DNA of 64,000 bases, taken from assembly GCA_016187415.1 (NCBI GenBank), contig JACPJT010000004.1:103135-167134 (forward strand), in the 5' to 3' direction. The DNA is from Candidatus Aenigmatarchaeota archaeon (GTDB lineage: Archaea > Aenigmatarchaeota > Aenigmatarchaeia > CG10238-14 > SCSR01). The notes beneath the pieces are model-generated. The model did no database searches and was not told where the DNA came from. It saw only the letters and a program-made list of their open reading frames with translations. A program made the position numbers and the translations under genes. This document shows, in pieces, positions 61,741-64,000 of the stretch. Every line of letters starts with the position of its first letter. Positions within the stretch are counted from its first letter, which is position 1.

Positions 61741-64000
61741 TTAATAAGACACATCATTAGATGTCGATGCTGTCCATGTTATAGATACCTGCTTACCACT
61801 TGCAGTAGCTGTTACGCTTGTAGCGGCTGCCGGGGCTATCGTATTTCTTACATTCGCGCTGGTCAATGATAATTGTGTGGTGTAATTAATCTGGTATCCA
61901 GAAAATGGTCCCCAAATGCTATAACCATTGGCATTAGGATATACAGTCGCATACAAATTATTTGTAATGTTTGACTGATTTATTGGCCAATAAATATACC
62001 CGCCTGTTGAATTCAAATCACCTACGCTGCCAGATGTGTTTGTTCCCGAAGCGCTATTAATAATTGTTGAGACGGTTGCATTCCCGTCGTCTACACTCCA
62101 TGTATTCGAGTTTGCATCAAGTAGCTGCACTGTAGCCCCGCTGTAGACATTGCCGCTCTGGTCTTTTGTGGTTATCTTCACGGCAAACGGTAATGTGGAT
62201 GTGTTTGTCATCTGCGTGCTCCCATTTATAGATACACCAGTGCTGTTTTGATAGATATATCCGTCCTTCTTGAACGAAATGTTCGCTACACCAAGTTCAC
62301 CGCTGGCATTGACCGTGGCATTGATATAATAGATATTCGATGTCGATGCTGTTCTGAAGAAGTCTTTGTTTTCTGTGCCGGCTGTGCCATTGACATTTAC
62401 AGTCACACCGCTATCCATTCCAGTACTTGTGCCCAAGTCATCCTGCAATGTAATCTTTGCCGTATACTTGAGCGGCGTTGTGCTTGCATTGAATGTGATT
62501 GTGACTTGTGCAGTGCCTGGTGTTGGCGTTACGCTTGCATTTGTTGCATTGACATAGCTTTTACCGAATGCTGTTATTGATAACGCACCTGTTCCCGGCG
62601 CTGCGATGTAACCGAAAACACCACTATATCTTGTAGTATTTCCAGCTAACTGGGCACCGCCATATGCTGAACGGTCTGAACTACCGTTTATCGTCACGCA
62701 CGTCTTGTTCAGCTCGTCGCATACGCTGATAATCTTAAGCGTGAACGGCAATGCCGATGCATTCACCTGCGACAATAAGCTTGATGATGTATTGAAAACT
62801 ACCAATGTCTGGTTGCCTGAGTTTGGCGTTGCCGTGGCGGTCGTGTTCACATAACCCGAACCGAATGCTTTTATAGTTATTGATGTTCCGTTGGTCGCGT
62901 TGATGTAAGCTGTTCCTCCGCTATATGTTGTGGCATTAGTGGCGCCTCGTGAAACTGAAGATGCTTCCACGCCTCCGGATCCTATAGTTGCCGTGCTCCC
63001 GTCTATTGTCAGGCATGTTACATTTATCTCATCGCAGATGCCTCTTATCGGTATCTGTATTGTGAACAACATCGTTATATTCTGTACGGCCTGAGCTGAT
63101 TGGTTAATTGGAAAGACTATAGCTGTGCTGTTATCAATGTAACCCGATGACGACGCGCTAATGTTAGCTGTACCGCTGCCAGATGCCAACGGCAATGCAA
63201 AGTATGCGAATCTTCCGCTAGTTGTATTTACAGTGTTTGAAACTGTTCCATTAGCATAGAATGTTACAGCACTTGCAGTAAAGTTGGTGTTCAACTCGTC
63301 CTTCGCCAAAATCTTTATGTTAAACGGCAACTGTATTGTCATGGATAGCTGCGATGCGTTGGTTACAGATTGGCTATTATTTGTTGTATTTATATAACCA
63401 GCTCTTGATACACTTGTGTTTACGCCTCCAGATGTCTTGTTTAATAACACACCGCTACTGCTTTGATTCGCGAAATAATAGACATTGCTTGAAGTAGCAT
63501 CCGGAGTTGTGTCTGTCCCGTTCAATGCGATGGTATTACTCGTCAAAGCATTTCCCAGTTCGTCTTGAACAGTGATTTTGATTATATATCTCAATCCACT
63601 GGCAAGTACAGTGGCGCTTAACCCGTTGGTTGTGTTAAACAGAACGGTCTTTTGCGAACTTGCGCTTGGCGTTATATTCTGGGTTGTATTCACAAGGCTT
63701 TGGTTGACCAGTTTTGCCACCAAGCTCACTTCGCTAGTACCTGTTGCATTAACGTACGCATTCGTACCGAAGTAAGTCACGACATTTGTTTTACCAGTGA
63801 CATTTATAGCAGCATCAGTTATATTCAAAGTAAAGTTTCTTGTTCCCAATTCGTCGAATACGCCCAAAACTTTAATCGCATACTGCAATCCTGGAGCTGT
63901 TGTATTAGAAGAATTGAAAACCCAGACTGCTTGTGTCGACTGGTTTGTTATTATTGTCGATGTGCTGTTTACATAACCATCCTTGCTTGCATTGATTATT
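61741..64000 (-). pseudogene. N-terminal part of the large repeat surface protein, runs off the window
   Basis: At least 750 codons, open to the window edge (the first in-window codons read INASKDGYVNST). It consists of repeated beta-sandwich modules of about 100 residues recognisable by a KDELNT/CDELN/QDELG phrase, a variable middle and GYINTTNNS-type ends. It is rich in Thr, Ser, Asn and Gly. It stops early in a fibronectin-like repeat at SNDVSY, where the parallel repeat reads SDASYYRVYRNN. About 13 bases appear to be missing there. Likely an S-layer or adhesin-type protein. Confidence 0.75.

Overview
This window looks like chromosome of an archaeon, most likely a small-genome DPANN-type lineage (Micrarchaeota or Diapherotrites would fit). 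That placement is inference from gene content; no 16S rRNA is present. Supporting genes are the GatC/GatA/GatB amidotransferase subunits, Rpo11, an eS26-like zinc ribbon, Sec61-beta, an archaeal-type RNase P RNA, FtsZ plus a PRC-barrel protein, RtcB with archease, DUF357, archaeal class III-signal pilins, and an SMC/ScpA/ScpB set. Two of the three tRNA genes carry insertions at non-canonical positions, a habit known from ARMAN/Micrarchaeota and some Crenarchaeota.

Layout. 0-6.2 kb: gatB, two unknown genes, a solitary gene-less cassette (2.9-3.2 kb), then gatC-SDR-PPOX-gatA on the minus strand. 6.3-10.6 kb: lipoprotein, an HflC/HflK-like SPFH pair and two unknown genes. 10.7-16.8 kb: DEAD-box helicase, a small protein, ftsZ with a 22-codon acidic microgene behind it, a PRC-barrel protein, a methyltransferase-like gene, tRNA-Ser, an MtlD-like dehydrogenase and a broken methyltransferase. 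16.8-25.5 kb: LamG pilin-like protein, tRNA-Val with a large D-loop, rnpB, sec61-beta, M1 aminopeptidase, an Nth-like glycosylase and a frameshifted PolX.

25.5-33.9 kb is the striking region: a chain of small gene cassettes separated by short (about 28 bp) Xer/dif-like core sites. Most cassettes are bounded by their own private inverted repeat. They carry toxin-antitoxin-like genes, HNH, nitrilase, PIN, a mini membrane protein, a HIT protein lacking its central His, and a radical-SAM/metallo-beta-lactamase pair. The chain ends at a site 125 bp upstream of a XerA-type tyrosine recombinase that points away from the array, as intI does in an integron. Two further cassettes sit alone at 2.9-3.2 kb and 45.4-45.9 kb.

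33.9-41.4 kb: xerA-like gene in an apparent operon with an endonuclease IV-like gene, archease, and RtcB interrupted by a LAGLIDADG intein exactly between its active-site His and Cys. 41.4-47 kb: eS26-like gene, type IV pilus ATPase and two membrane-platform proteins, pilins. 47-53.5 kb: Rpo11, tRNA-Arg with a 21-nt variable region, a dCTP deaminase-like gene, and nucleotide-sugar genes. 53.5-58.6 kb: an SMC with roughly half-length arms, ScpA, two toxin-antitoxin pairs, ScpB. 58.5-64 kb: a KaiC-like ATPase and large Ser/Thr-rich surface proteins running off the right edge.

Four genes (methyltransferase, PolX, one pilin, the large surface protein) are broken by small deletions or frameshifts. 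This may be real decay or an assembly problem.
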